A program made the translations under genes and the position numbers. This document shows, piece by piece, positions 21,871 to 33,130 of a stretch of 64,000 nucleotides of DNA (positions within the stretch are counted from its first letter, which is position 1; the number at the start of each line of letters is the position of its first letter). The stretch is from positions 183,724,156-183,788,155 of the forward strand of contig NC_053395.1 in NCBI RefSeq assembly GCF_905171765.1, read 5' to 3'. This DNA is from Bufo bufo (lineage: Eukaryota; Chordata; Amphibia; Anura; Bufonidae). Below the pieces are notes generated by a model. That model made no database searches and had not been told where the DNA came from. It was given only the letters and a program-made list of their open reading frames with translations.

Positions 21871-22559
21871 AGCCACAGATTAAGAACCATCGTAATGTTT
21901 TGAGTTCATTATATGTATTTATTAGGCCTCATGCACACGACCGTTGTGTGCATCCGTGGCCGTTGTGCCGTTTTCCGTTTTTTTTCGCGGACCCATTGAC
22001 TTTCAATTGGTCTGTGGAAAAAACGGAAAATGCACCGTTTGGCAGCCGCATCCGTGAGCCGTGTTTCCTGGCCGTGAAAAAAATAGGACCTGTCCTATTT
22101 TTTTCACGGCCAACAGTTCACGGACCCATTCAAGTCAATGGGTCCGTGAAAGAACACGGATGCACACAAGATTGGCATCCGTGTCCGTGATCCGTGGCCG
22201 TAGGTTAGTTTTTATACAGACGGATCCGAAGATCCGTCTGCATAAAAGCTTTTTCAAAGCTGAGTTTTCACTTCGTGAAAACTCAGAACCGACAGTATAT
22301 TCTAACACAGAAGCGTTCCCATGGTGATGGGGACGCTTCTAGTTAGAATACACTACAAACTGTGTACAAGACTGCCCCCTGCTGCCTGGCAGCATCCGAT
22401 CTCTTACAGGGGGCCGTGATCAGCACAATTAACCCCTTCAGGTGCGGCACCTGAAGGGGTTAATTGTGCTGATCACGGCCCCCTGTAAGAGATCAGGACT
22501 GCCAGGCAGCAGAGGGCAGACCCTCCCCCCCTCCCCAGTTTGAATATCATTGGTGGCCA

Positions 22560-22800
22560 GTGCGGCCCCCCCCCCTCCCTCTATTGTAATAATTCGTTGG
22601 TGGCACAGTGTGCGCCCCCCCCCCCTCCCTCCCTCTATTGTAATAATTAGTTGGTGGCACAGTGTGCGCCCCCCCCCCCCCTCCCTCCCTCCCTCTATTG
22701 TAATAATTAGTTGGTGGCACAGTGTGCGCCCCCCATCGGCCCCCCCTCCCTCTATAGCATTAACAACATTGGTGGCCAGTGTGCGGCCTCCCAAATCCCC
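22560..22800 (+). repeat. Tandem array of about 65-bp units, left arm of the giant foldback
   Basis: Each unit is a C-run, CTCCCTCTATTGTAATAATT, then (A/C)GTTGGTGGCACAGTGTGCG. Three full units plus variants with GGCCAGTG and AGCATTAACAAC. The mirror array is at 23080-23395. Confidence 0.85.
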
Positions 22801-23079
22801 CCCCCCCCCCCCATCATTGGTGGCAGCGGAGTTCCGATCGGAGTCCCAGTTTAATCGCTGGGGCTCCGATCGGTAACCATGGCAACCGGGACGCTACTAC
22901 AGTCCTGGTTGCCATGGTTACTTAGCAATAGTACAATAGTAGAAGATTCATACTTACCTGCTGCTGGCTGCTGCTGCGATGTTCGTGTCCGGCCGGGAGC
23001 TCCACCTACTGGTAAGTGACAGGTCTGTGCGGCGCATTGCTAAATGAACTGTCACTTACTAGTAGGAGGGGGGGGGGGC

Positions 23080-23395
23080 GGAGATGGGAGGCCGCACACT
23101 GGCCACCAATGTTGTTAATGCTATAGAGGGAGGGGGGGCCAATGGGGGGCGCACACTGTGCCACCAACGATTTATTACAATAGAGGGAGGAAGGGGGGGG
23201 GGGGGCGGGGGGGCGCACACTGTGCCACCAACGAATTATTACAATAGAGGGAGGAAGGGGGGGGGGGGGCGCACACTGTGCCACCAACGAATTATTACAA
23301 TAGAGGGAGGAAGGGGGGGGCACACTGTGCCACCAACGAATTATTACAATAGAGGGAGGAAGGGGGGGGGGGGCCGCACTGGCCACCAATGATAT
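23080..23395 (-). repeat. Tandem array, right arm of the giant foldback
   Basis: Inverse of 22560-22800: CACACTGTGCCACCAACGA, then TTATTACAATAGAGGGAGGA and a G-run, four to five units with different G-run lengths. It gained at least one unit relative to the left arm. Confidence 0.85.
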
Positions 23396-24539
23396 TCAAA
23401 CTGGGGAGGGGGGGGAGGGTCTGCCCCCTGCTGCCTGGCAGCCCTGATCTCTTACAGGGGGATATGATAGTACAATTAACCCCTTCAGGTGCGGCACCTG
23501 AGGGGTTAATTGTGCTGATCACGGCCCCCTGTAAGAGATCGGATGCTGCTAGGCAGCAGGGGGCAGTCATGTACACAGTTTGTAGTATATTCTAACTAGA
23601 AGCGTCCCCATCACCATGGGAACGCCTCTGTGTTAGAATATACTGTCGGAAATGAGGTTTCACGATCTAACTCATATCCGACAGAATATACTGTCGGATA
23701 TGAGTTAGATCGTGAAACCTCATTTCCGACAGTATATTCTAACACAGAGGCGTTCCCATGGTGATGGGGACGCTTCAAGTTAAAATATACCATCGGATTG
23801 GAGAAAACTCCGATCCGATGGTATAAAAGGGACTCCAGACTTTACATTGAAAGTCAATGGGGACGGATCCGTTTGAAATGGCACCATATTGTGTCAACGT
23901 CAAACGGATCCGTCCCCATTGACTTGCATTGTAATTCAGGACGGATCCGTTTGGCTCCGCACGGCCAGGCGGACACCAAAACGACTTTTTTTTTCATGTC
24001 CGTGGATCCTCCAAAAATCAAGGAAGACCCACGGACGAAAAAACGGTCACGGATCACGGTAAAACGGAACCCCGTTTTGCGGACCGCAAAAAAATACGGT
24101 CGTGTGCATGAGGCCTTATGGCTGACTTTTTCATCGGGTGATCTCGTCATTATACCGGCACCAAAAGTCATTGTTCCTGTGCAGCAGATACACCTGATGG
24201 CAGGGTATTTCAATAGCCTGACATTTAAAGGGGTTATCCTATGATTAATGTGAAAAATACCAGTCATCATATAGTGCATGACAGTCTCTTTCTAACAAAC
24301 CGTGAACCAGCCCTGTACCTGACATGGCGATATCTCCTCATTCATTGCTCCAATAGCCCTACTATATATATTTCAAGCCGCCAGCTTTGGGGGCATGTCC
24401 TTTCTCAGGGGGCATGCCCTCTCTGCTGCAGTTCCCCTCCTATATTAATGTGGCAAAAATCTGCTGTGTAAAAATAAATAAAACAGTGGCAGGTCAGTAG
24501 GCTGATTTTCATCTGTGAGCAGCGCATTTTTGCCGTCAG

Positions 24540-25030
24540 AACCGCTGCCAGCATGCACAAAAATGCTAACTATTTACACTTGAGCTGTTTGATTCTGGCA
24601 GGCAGTTCCGGCGACGGAACTGCCTGCCGGATCCGGAAATCCGTATGGAAACGGATAGCATTCGTTTCCAGCTCCGGCTGACAAATGCATTGAAACACCG
24701 GATCCGTCTCTCCAGTGTCATCCGGAAAAACAGATTCGGCATTGGTACCAGATCCAGCATTAATACATTTTAACGGAAATTAATGCCGGATACGGCATTC
24801 TGGCAAGTGTTCCGAAATTTTGGCTGGAGAAAATACTGCAGCATGCTGCGGTATGTTCTCCGGCCAAATACCGTAAGAGTGACTGAACTGAAGACATCCT
24901 GATGCATATTGAACGGAATGCTCTCCATTCAGAATGCATTAGGATAAAACTGATGCGTTTTTTTTCCGGTATTTAGCCCCTGTGACAGAACTCAATACCG
25001 GAAAACTTTAACGCTAGTGTGAAAGGACCC
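24540..25030. mobile_element. Foldback MITE, decayed left end
   Basis: Left TTTACACTTGAGC with GGCAGTTCCGGCGACGGAAC; right AACGCTAGTGTGAAAGGACCC before TTA. The middle has CATGCTGCGGTATGTTCTCC, as in the 17811 family. Confidence 0.65.
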
Positions 25031-25321
25031 TTAAATGGGTAATGCAGCTAAAATCGGCTTCGAAGATGTAACATGCCACTTCTGAAACGGATTGCAAATC
25101 GGTGGCCGATAATAACGCCACCATGTGCACATGTGCATTTTTCTCATTGAAGTCAATGGGAAGCTGCTGTTGGTTTTATGATTGCGGACTACACCACGGA
25201 AAATGGCCATTTTCCATGACGGTATCCGTGGCGGATTATTGCTGTGTGAACCTAGCTTAACAGAAGATTAGGCTGGTGAGCATGTGGGTTCCCCCAGCGA
25301 TATTACTGAGGTGGACAGAGA

Positions 25322-25482
25322 AATAAGAAAAAAGAAGAAACAGTAGGTGGCGCTATACAGATAGATTTTATTGACTAACTCAGTGGCTATGCTACATTTT
25401 TTAATTACATGCAGTTAAAAAACTATTTATATTCAGGTGCTGGTTTGACAAATACTAAATGTTTTTCGTGGGACAACCCCGT
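25322..25482 (+). repeat. Repeat with GGTGGCGCTATAC block, copy A
   Basis: AAGAAACAGTAGGTGGCGCT + ATACAGATAGATTTTATTGA lines up with 26310-26467 (copy B) to the GACA-CAACCCC end. CAGTAGGTGGCGCT at 25340-25353 resembles the CTCF core. Confidence 0.7.
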
Positions 25483-25589
25483 TAAGCTCACACAATCTTC
25501 AGCCTGGCAGATCAGGGGGACATGTCCTTTCTGCTGCAGTGCCTCCCAGTAAGATCAGAACATATGGCTGGTGGCAGTTGAAGATTTAT

Positions 25590-25898
25590 GCCCCTTTCAG
25601 ACGAGCCAGTTCCACACTCCGGTCTCACGGTGTGAGTATGCAGCAGCTCCCGTCCTGACCTACCAGCACTGATGGGGTCACATAGCATTATATTGATTTA
25701 TGATGCTATGTAACCCTTACAGTTCTGGAATATATTGGATAACAGTGTCATAATGCTGTAAGGACTGTAAGGGTTACATAGCATCATAAATCAATATAAA
25801 GCTATGCAACTCTGTCAGTGCTGGGAGGTCAGGACGGGAGCTGCTACATACTCACGCTGCGAGTCCCGAGTGTGGAACTCGATCGTCTGAAAGGGGCC
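25590..25898. mobile_element. Foldback element with GCCCCTTTCAGACGA ends
   Basis: Left GCCCCTTTCAGACGAGCC, right ATCGTCTGAAAGGGGC. The arms are long: CAGCTCCCGTCCTGACCT mirrors AGGTCAGGACGGGAGCTG, and ATCATAAATCAATATAAAGC mirrors the left block ending in GATGCTATG. The loop lies near 25740. Confidence 0.8.
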
Positions 25899-26276
25899 AT
25901 TTGTAGATGGATCCGTCTCTCCGGTGTCATCCGTAAAAAAAAAACGGATCCGGTATAATTTTTTTTACATTTTTAAAGGTCTGCGCATGCGTAGACCGGA
26001 TCCGTCAATGCGCCAATTTTAATGGCGGATCCGGCACTAATACATTCCAATCGAAAAAGTGTTCAGGTATTTTGGCCGGAGAGAAAAATGCAGCATGCTG
26101 CGTTTATTTTTTTCTCCGTCCAAATACCGTAAAAGCACTGAACTGAATTTATCCTGATGCATCCTGAACGGATTGCTTTCCATTGAGTATGCATTAGGAT
26201 AAAACTGATCAGGCCCCTAGGACGGAACTCAATACCGGAAAACTTTGCCGCAAGTGTGAAAGTACCTTTAAACTGA
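25899..26276 (+). mobile_element. Right part of a TTCACAC-class MITE
   Basis: From GGATCCGTCTCTCCGGTG to GCCGCAAGTGTGAAAGTACC. The left TTCACAC end is missing, possibly lost when the 25590 element came in or by deletion. Confidence 0.55.
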
Positions 26277-26309
26277 GCATTTTCGATCAGCTCAGTGAGA
26301 CGGACAAAA

Positions 26310-26467
26310 AAAAAAATAGGGAAAAGAACAAACAGCATGTGGCGCTATACCAATACATTTTATTGAATAGCTTACTGGCTATACTACATTTTTTATTATA
26401 AAAGTATTCGGATCCAGTTGCTGGTTTGAAAAATGTAGAATATGTTTCATGACACAACCCCTTTTAA
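26310..26467 (+). repeat. Repeat with GTGGCGCTATACC block, copy B
   Basis: Partner of 25322-25482: AACAAACAGCATGTGGCGCT, ATTTTATTGAATAGC, ATACTACATTTTTTA, and ends GACACAACCCCTTTTAAAG, a T2-type right end. Confidence 0.7.
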
Positions 26468-26469
26468 AG

Positions 26470-27550
26470 TACGGTAATTTTATTATCCATTTTGACATTA
26501 TTTAGAACTTCTTTAGAATTATTCTGTTTTTGGAGTGATCTCTTTTGTGACTCATGAGACCATTTATTTCTGTAAAATAGCATTTAGGTAGAAAGCTCTA
26601 TGCTTTACCCAGAGTGGGGTTGTCTTGGCAATATAACATGCTGTGGTGGAAAATACCATTTAGGAAACCCTACAATGGCCAGGTGTATAAAGTATTAGAT
26701 CAGACTTCCTCTCCCGGGGCTTCGCATCTCAGGTCCTCATTGTTCCGTGCGTGTGCAGGCCAGAAGAATGATTTGTAACATGTTTTGAAGACCTGTACTA
26801 GACATGAAGACGATGGAATCTTAAAGGAACTCTGATAGGAAGAAGGAACGTCCTTATTTTGTACGATCTGCAATCGCTCAGCCGTTTCCCAAAGATTGTT
26901 AGCACGGATAGTGGGCGGGTTAGGAAGTATGACTAACCATGTCCACGAAATCGGAGCAGACCTTGTTTCTGTAGGGAGCATGCCAAGAGATCTTATCCTT
27001 TTAACCACTGCTTGTCTGCATCCAGTTAATCTGGCCGGCTGCACAGGGAACGTCTGGACGCCTTGCCGGGAGAGCCGTCTTTGGAGCAGTGCCATTTCCC
27101 GACAATGAAGCCGTGCCATTGACGGGAGTTTAGTTATTGCTTTGAATTATTGATTTTCCCACTTAATTGATTAGCAGCACAAGCCAATTATTTGCTAGAA
27201 CGCTTTATAAATGCTTAAAATGACAAATGATCTTCACTGTATTTCTGTGTAATAGACTTTAAGGGAGAATCCATGAGACCTTGGAGAAGAGCATGGTATG
27301 CCCTGACTCAGCTGTGTGATTCGGCCGGACAAAACCCGATGCACTACTAAACCAAGTGTGAACGGAGCCTTATGTAATCCATTTTACCAGTACATATTGG
27401 CATCAGTGACCTTGCTGTAATGGATAGACCAGAGTATGATTGCTCCGGATATACTGTATGGCCTCTGGAATTATATGAAACCATGAAGAACATTCTCATG
27501 TTCCATCAGATGCTGTATTACAAAGCCATTCTCCCTTGGAATCGATGCAT
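26470..27550 (+). other. CHN1: CHN1 intron, no recognised feature
   Basis: The 139-codon minus-strand ORF here shows no domain I know and lacks splice or start context, so I do not call a gene. Confidence 0.45.
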
Positions 27551-27551
27551 T

Positions 27552-27953
27552 TCAGGCCCCCATACACATTATTGTCGGCCGACCTGCCTATAGCCTAAGG
27601 CTACTTTCATATCTGTGTTTTTTGCGGATGCGCAAAAAAAACTAAACGCTTCCGTTACTGATAATACAACCGTCTGCATCGTTATGAACGGATCCGGTTG
27701 TATTATCTCTGAGATAGCCATGACTAAAACTGTTCTCTTTTGTATCCGAGAAAACGGATCCGCGATGGGAATGCAACCGAATGCACTCTGGTGCTTTTCC
27801 ATTCAGTCCATTTTTGTCTCCATTGACAGTAAATGGAGACAAAACTGAAGCGTTCAATAGTGGAAAGGGAAAACGCTGGTGTGAAAGTAGCCTATATAAT
27901 GTGTACGGGGAGCTTGCAGCCCTTCCCTGACCGATGATGTTAGGGGAGGGAAG
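27552..27953. mobile_element. Foldback with CCCCCATACACATTA end, holding a nested MITE
   Basis: Left GGCCCCCATACACATTATTG, right TATAATGTGTACGGGGAGC (27894-27912), then GATGATGTTAGGGGAGGG as after the 7488 copy. The MITE 27599-27892 sits in its centre. Confidence 0.6.
27599..27892. mobile_element. Foldback MITE, nested
   Basis: Left GGCTACTTTCATATCTGTGT, right AACGCTGGTGTGAAAGTAGCC, flanked by TAA on the left and TAT on the right. Inner pairs: AACGGATCCGGTTGTATTAT against AATACAACCGTC. Confidence 0.75.
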
Positions 27954-28163
27954 TACTTTTTTTTTGCCCGATCTTTTTATTCTCCTGGGCCTAGGAGATA
28001 CTTCTAGTGGCGGCTTTCTCCTTGCCCCCTTTTGGCAAACTAAATGTGTATGTGGCTGGAGAGTCGGGAGAGATAGCGGTCAGTCGTTTGGCCGGCAGCT
28101 GTTGAATATTGCATGGTCAGCTTTAGGAAGAATAGCATGGAAAACCATCATATTGCAGGAGTC

Positions 28164-28262
28164 GGCGCGCCTCCATGCGCGCCTCCATGCGCGCCTCCAT
28201 GCACGCCTCCATGCACGCCTCCATGCACGCCTCCATGCGCGCCTCCATGCACACTCCTATAC
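28164..28262 (+). repeat. 12-bp minisatellite, about 8 copies
   Basis: Unit GCGCGCCTCCAT, with a GCACGCCTCCAT variant in the middle copies. The period is a multiple of three, so it gives false repeated ORFs (HARL or PPCA repeats). Confidence 0.92.
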
Positions 28263-28776
28263 GGTGTCGTGATGAAACCGAGTACAGATGTTACCTGCAA
28301 CTCTCTTTGCTATGATTTGAGGATGTGCAATTGTTTTTTAAACAGTTAATTCTCCAATACATCTGCTGAACCCTGAAAATCCCAGAATACAGACAGATTT
28401 CCGTATAGAAAATCCCTACATGTACATATAATTATCGCTGGATGAAGAGGATCCTTGTATGGATTTGGTGCCTCCACTTCTTCATGTTTCCCTTCCCTAA
28501 TTACTGCTCCCATAAGACTCATTATAGATTTCTAGGTGTAATAATGATGCTCATTTCCATTTTCTCTTCTGTAAAGTGACAACTGCCTACCCTGAAGCGC
28601 TGTACACTTGTATTAACCATATTCTCTGCATTCTTCGTTTACTGCCTAAATGGGAGTTCTCTTTGTTTGCCATGGACAGTTATGTTTTTGTCTTTTTTTT
28701 TTTTTTAATCTTTATATTTGGTAAGATCTTATTCTACTTTTGAATGCTAGACTTTACTACAGCATATCCTTACAAC
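28263..28776 (+). other. CHN1: CHN1 intron, no recognised feature
   Basis: No inverted ends or coding signal. A T-run is at 28694-28706. Confidence 0.5.
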
Positions 28777-28779
28777 TAA

Positions 28780-29504
28780 GGCTACTTTCACACTGGCGTT
28801 TCTGGGTCCGCCTGTGAGATCCGTTTCAGGGCTCTCACAAGCGGCCCCAAACTGATCAGTTCAGCCCCAATGCATTCTGAATGAATAAGGATCCGTTCAG
28901 AATCCATCAGGTTGGCTGCGTTTGGTCTCCGTTGCATTTTTTTAGACGGTCGCTAAAACGCAGCTTGCAGCGTTTGGGTGACCGTCTGACTATGCGGAGC
29001 CAAACGGATCCGTTTAGACTTACAATGTAAGGCTACTTTTGTGCGGATCCGTCTTGTATCTGCACAGACGGATCCGCACTAATAATGCAAACGCTTGTAT
29101 CCGTTCAGAACGGATCCGTTTGCATTATTCATAAAAAAATAAAGTCTAAGTCAAAACGGATCCGTCTTGACTTACATTGGAAGTCAATGGGGGACGGATC
29201 AGTTTTCAATTGTACCATATTGTGTCAGTGAACAACGGATCCGTCCCCATTGACTTACATTGTAAGTCAGGACGGATCCGTTTGGCTCCGCATAGTCAGA
29301 CGGTCACCACAACGCTGCAAGCTGCGTTTTAGCGACCGTTTAAAAAACGCAACAGAGACCAAACACAGCCAAATTGATGCATTCTGAACGGATCCTTATC
29401 CATTCAGAATGCATCAGGGATGAACTGATCCGTTTTGGGACGCTTGTGAGAGCCCTGAAACGGATCTCACAAGCGGACCCAGAAACGTTAGTGTGAAAGT
29501 AGCC
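28780..29504. mobile_element. Composite foldback MITE, TAA-flanked
   Basis: Left GGCTACTTTCACACTGGCGT, right AACGTTAGTGTGAAAGTAGCC, with TAA at 28777-28779 and 29505-29507. An extra internal end, TAAGGCTACTTTTGTGCGG (29028-29046), stands in the left half. It belongs with the part that ends at 29729 (next entry). Confidence 0.8.
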
Positions 29505-29729
29505 TAAGTCAATGGGGACGGATCCGTTTTTCGCTGACACAATATGGTGCAATTGAAAACGGATCCGTCCCCCATTGACTTTCAATGTAAGTCAGGACGG
29601 ATCCGTTTTGACTTAATTAATAATGCAAACGGATCCGTTATGAACGGATACAAGCGTTTGCATTATTAGTGCAGATCCGTCTGTGCAAATACAAGACGGA
29701 TCCGCACAAAACGCGAGTGTGAAAGTAGC
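29029..29729. mobile_element. Second foldback overlapping the previous one
   Basis: The end at 29029 (GGCTACTTTTGTGCGGATCC) pairs with GGATCCGCACAAAACGCGAG + TGTGAAAGTAGCC at 29699-29729, and TAATGCAAACGCTTGTATCC pairs with GGATACAAGCGTTTGCATTA. The two elements thus interlock instead of nesting, which needs a rearrangement such as an inversion inside the arms. Confidence 0.6.
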
Positions 29730-29917
29730 CTAATAGGTCTGTTTATTGCATTACTGTGAAGAGTTTACATACATATAAGCCTGGTTTTACAGCACTGCGT
29801 TACATGTCAATACAACCTACTTTTTATGGATGTGTATATATCTATACTCCTTTATCAATGCTAACAGAAAAGCTGGCCTTGTTGCCCACAACAACCATTC
29901 ATATTGCAGCTTTCATG

Positions 29918-30295
29918 GTTCCAGATAGGTCATCAGTATCTGATCTGTGGGCATCTGACACCCGGGGCCCCCGCTGATCAGTTGTTTTGAGAAGGCAGCG
30001 GTAATCCTGTGAGCACCGCCGCCTTCTGGCAGCTTACCAAGCACAGCGCCGTACACGGTATAGCGTCTCATTCGCTTGAATGGGGCTGAGCTGCTGCTAG
30101 GCCACGTGACCGATGAACGTGTCGTCATACAGCCTAGGAAAAGCAGAGAGAATGCCGTGGGGCTCACAGAAGCGCAGCTGCCTTCTCCAACAGCTGATCC
30201 GCAGGGGTACCGGGTGTCAGACCCCCACTGATCAGATACTGATGACCTAGCCTGAGGATAGGACATCAGTAAGAGAATCCCAGAAAACCTCTTTA
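29918..30295. mobile_element. T2-like MITE body
   Basis: GATAGGTCATCAGTATCTGA at the left mirrors CAGATACTGATGACCTA at the right, with GACACCCGGGGCCCCCGCTG and CAGCTGATCCGCAGGGG in between. The right end is AGAAAACCTCTTTAAG; the left TTAA end is missing. Confidence 0.65.
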
Positions 30296-30901
30296 AGAAA
30301 TGAAAGTACTGATTGCCCTTACAATATTATTACTTTTTTTCATCTCATTCTGTCAATTATATGTGTTGTAATAATGTTGCATAGATGAGTCCTGTAAGGC
30401 TGGAATCGCACAAAGGGGGAAATTCATTATCCCCCCCCCATGGCAGTGCTCCAGACTAAAAAAAATACCTAGTAGCCATTAGCTCCTGAACTGAAAAATT
30501 TAGGAGCCAAATATAAATTTTAGTCGCCAAATCGAAACCGAATCAAAATTTTGGTATCGTGACAACACTACGCCGATCAGATCGTCGTAGGGTTGTTTCG
30601 ATGCCAAAATTTTGATTTGCTTTAGTCACCATAAAAAAGTATTGCGATACTCAATACCGCCCATAATAGAACAGTCCGATCCTATTTTTTGGGGTGACAA
30701 GGTGACAAAAAAATGGCGAATCGCATGGTTTTTATTTATTTATTTCTGTTACGGCACTCACTGCATAGGAGATATTTTTTAATAATTTAATAGTTTGGAC
30801 TTTTCGGGCGCAGCGCTATGTAATATGTTTGTTTATTTATTTATTGTTTATATATTTTATATGTAAAATTGGGAAAGGGCGGATTTAAACTTAATATTTT
30901 A

Positions 30902-31469
30902 GGGTAATTTCACACTTGCGTTGTTCTTTTCCGGCATAGAGTTCCGTCACAGGGGCTCTATACCGGAAAAGAACTGATCAGGTATGTCCCCATGCATTCT
31001 GAATGGAGAGTAATCCGTTCAGTTTGCATCAGGATGTCTTCAGTTCAGTCGTTTTGACTGATCAGGCAAAAGAGAAAACCGCAGCATGCTACGGTTTTAT
31101 CTCCGGCTAAAAAAACTGAAGACTTGCCTGAATGCCGGATCAGGCATTTTTTCCCATAGGAATGTATTAGTGCCGGATCCGGCATTCAGAATACCGGAAT
31201 GCCGGATCCGTCCTTCCGGTATGCGCATGCGCAGACTGAAAAAAAGGTGAAAAAATAAATGCCGGATCCGTTTTTGCCGGATGACACCGGAAAGACGGAT
31301 CCGGCATTTCAATGCATTTTTTCGACTGATCAGGCATTTTTAAGACTGATCAGGATCCTGATCAGTCTTACTAATGCCATCAGTTAGCATACAATTTGCC
31401 TGATCCGGCAGGCAGTTCCGGCGACGGAACTGCTTGCCGGATCTCTCTGCCGCAAGTGTGAAAGTAGCC
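30902..31469 (-). mobile_element. 568-bp foldback MITE, inverted twin of 17811-18378
   Basis: Left GGGTAATTTCACACTTGCGT, right CGCAAGTGTGAAAGTAGCC, with TTA at 30899-30901 and 31470-31472. The sequence runs opposite to 17811-18378 with the same length and very few differences. A young insertion. Confidence 0.92.
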
Positions 31470-31472
31470 TTA

Positions 31473-31999
31473 GTGTACTTTACCACTAGCGTTTTTCTTT
31501 TCCGGCATAGAATTCTGTCACAGGGGCTCTATACCGGAAAAGAACTGATCAGGCATATTGCCATGCATTCTGAATGGAGAGTAATCCGTTCAGGATGTCT
31601 TCAGTTCAGTCATTTTGACTGATCAGGCAAAAGATAAAACCTTAACATGCTACGGTTTTATCTCCGGCGAAAGAAACTGAAGACTTGCCTGAATGCCGGA
31701 TCCGGCATTTTTCCCCATAGGAATGTATTAGTGCCAGATCCGGCATTCAAAATACCGGAATGCCGGATCCGTCCTTTGCGCAGACCAGTAAAAATGTGTA
31801 AAAAGATACAAGACGGATCCGTCTGTCCGCATGAGAAGCGGAGAGATGGATTCGTTCTTGCAATGCATTTGTGAGATGGATCCGCATCCGGTTGCGTCTC
31901 ACAAATGCTTTCAGTCACATCCAGATCGGCGGATCCGGCAGGCAGTTCCGACTACGGAACTGCTTGCCTGATCACACTGCCGCAAGTGTGAAAGTAGCC
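31473..31999. mobile_element. Foldback MITE sharing a TTA with its neighbour
   Basis: Starts GTGTACTTTACCACTAGCGT at the shared TTA (31470-31472) and ends CGCAAGTGTGAAAGTAGCC before TTA (32000-32002). Related to, but more diverged from, 30902-31469. Second case of two elements abutting at one triplet (compare 3646-3648). Confidence 0.75.
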
Positions 32000-32040
32000 T
32001 TAGTGGGTTTTTTTTTTTTATACTTACTATTAGCCCCCTT

Positions 32041-33130
32041 AGGCCCCTTTCACATGGGCGAGATTTCTGCGCGGGTGCAATGCGTGAGGTGAACGCATTG
32101 CACCCGCACTGAATCTGGACCCATTCACTTCTATGGGGCTGTGCACATGAGCAGTGATTTTCACGCATCACTTTTGCGTTGCGTGAAAATCGCAGCATGC
32201 TCTATGTTGTGCGTTTTTCACGCAACGCAAGCCCCATAGAAGTGAATGTGGCTGCGTGAAAATCACAAGCATCCGCAATCAAGTGCGGATGCGGTGCGAT
32301 TTTCACGCATGGTTGCTAGGATGAAAGTCTATTCACTGTGTTATTTTCCCTTATAACATGGTTATAAGGGAAAATAATAGCATTCTTTAATACAGAATGC
32401 ATAGTAGAAGGTTATTTGAGGGTTAAAAAAATAAATAAAATGAACTTGCCTCCTCCAATTGATTGCGTAACTGACTGTCTCCTGTTCTTTCTTCAGGACC
32501 TGTCAAAGAACCTGTGGTAACATCACTGTGCTCATCACATGGTACATCACATGATCCATCACCATGGTAATGGACCATGTGATGAGCTCAGTGACGTCAC
32601 CACAGGTCCTTTGACAGGTCCTGAAGAAAGAACAGGAGACCGGCAGTTACGCGATCAATTGGAGGAGGTAAGTTAATTTTATTTATTTTAACCATCATTG
32701 GCACTGCACCACCAATACAAATACAGGAGGCGGGTGCTGGAATCAAATAGCCGGTACCCGACCTCTATGACAGGGAGCTGCGATCAGCGGCAGTTAACCC
32801 CTCAGGTACCGCACCTGAGGGGTTAACTGCAGCGGATCGCAGCTCCCTGTCATAGAGGTCGGGTACCGGCTATTTGATTCCAGCACCCGCCTCCTGTATT
32901 TGTATTAACAGGTCAGTTATCTTCATTGGTGGCGCAGTGGCCACAGCCCCTCCTCCTCCTCCTCCCCCCGTCTCTCTTCTTATTGGCGGCAGCAGCAGCA
33001 CAGCGGGGAGGGAGAGACTACTTCTCCGCTGCGCTGCTGAGAAGAACATCGGCGGCGGGGCAGAGAACTATCATCTCCTGTGCCCCGCCGCTGTATTCAA
33101 CTGCAGAGCTGCGGCGGCGGGTCTAGTTCC
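32041..33130. mobile_element. Foldback complex with CCCCTTTCACATGGGCG left end
   Basis: Left GGCCCCTTTCACATGGGCGA. Two internal hairpins follow: TTCAGGACCTGTCAAAGAAC against GGTCCTTTGACAGGTCCTGAA (32493-32625), and GGGTGCTGGAATCAAATAGC against GCTATTTGATTCCAGCACCC (32735-32890). The last has the CCCCTCAGGTACCGCACCTG core also seen in the giant element. The right end is not identified. Confidence 0.5.

Larger units (their letters stand above)
21925..24115. mobile_element. Giant 2.2-kb foldback element, TTA-flanked
   Basis: Left GGCCTCATGCACACGACCGT, right ACGGTCGTGTGCATGAGGCC, with TTA at 21922-21924 and 24116-24118. The arms mirror over about 1 kb each. Layers from outside in: a MITE-like outer part; a hairpin module with CCCCTTCAGGTGCGGCACCTG (22434, mirrored at 23483); four tandem units of C-run + CTCCCTCTATTGTAATAATT (22560-22800), mirrored by four G-run units on the right (23080-23395); and a centre with CCATGGCAACCGGGACGC against CTGGTTGCCATGG. 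It codes for no protein. Confidence 0.88.
24228..25482. mobile_element. T2-like element split by a MITE
   Basis: Left AGGGGTTATCCTATG after TTTAA (24224-24229); right TGGGACAACCCCGTTAA (25470-25485, one changed base in TTAA). Between them lies the foldback at 24540-25030. The pairing of the two ends is inferred. Confidence 0.5.

Noticed and set aside
22438..23576. Several ORFs with GGGRTLCHQ or PPPSIVII repeats on both strands
   Set aside because: Translations of the mirrored C-run/G-run tandem units of the giant foldback.
25322..26467. Tandem duplication of a genomic segment
   Set aside because: Only the parts at 25322-25482 and 26310-26467 match; between them are unrelated foldbacks, so two repeat copies are a better reading.
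26700..27119. 139-codon minus-strand ORF
   Set aside because: No recognisable domain, no repeat relation and no splice structure; length is within chance for this base composition.
27934..28349. Two overlapping ORFs with HARL and PPCA repeats
   Set aside because: They read the 12-bp minisatellite in two frames; no domain, no splice signals.
17968..31312. Two identical 71-codon ORFs on opposite strands
   Set aside because: They lie in the twin MITEs. Identity reflects a recent element copy, not protein conservation; no start context or domain.
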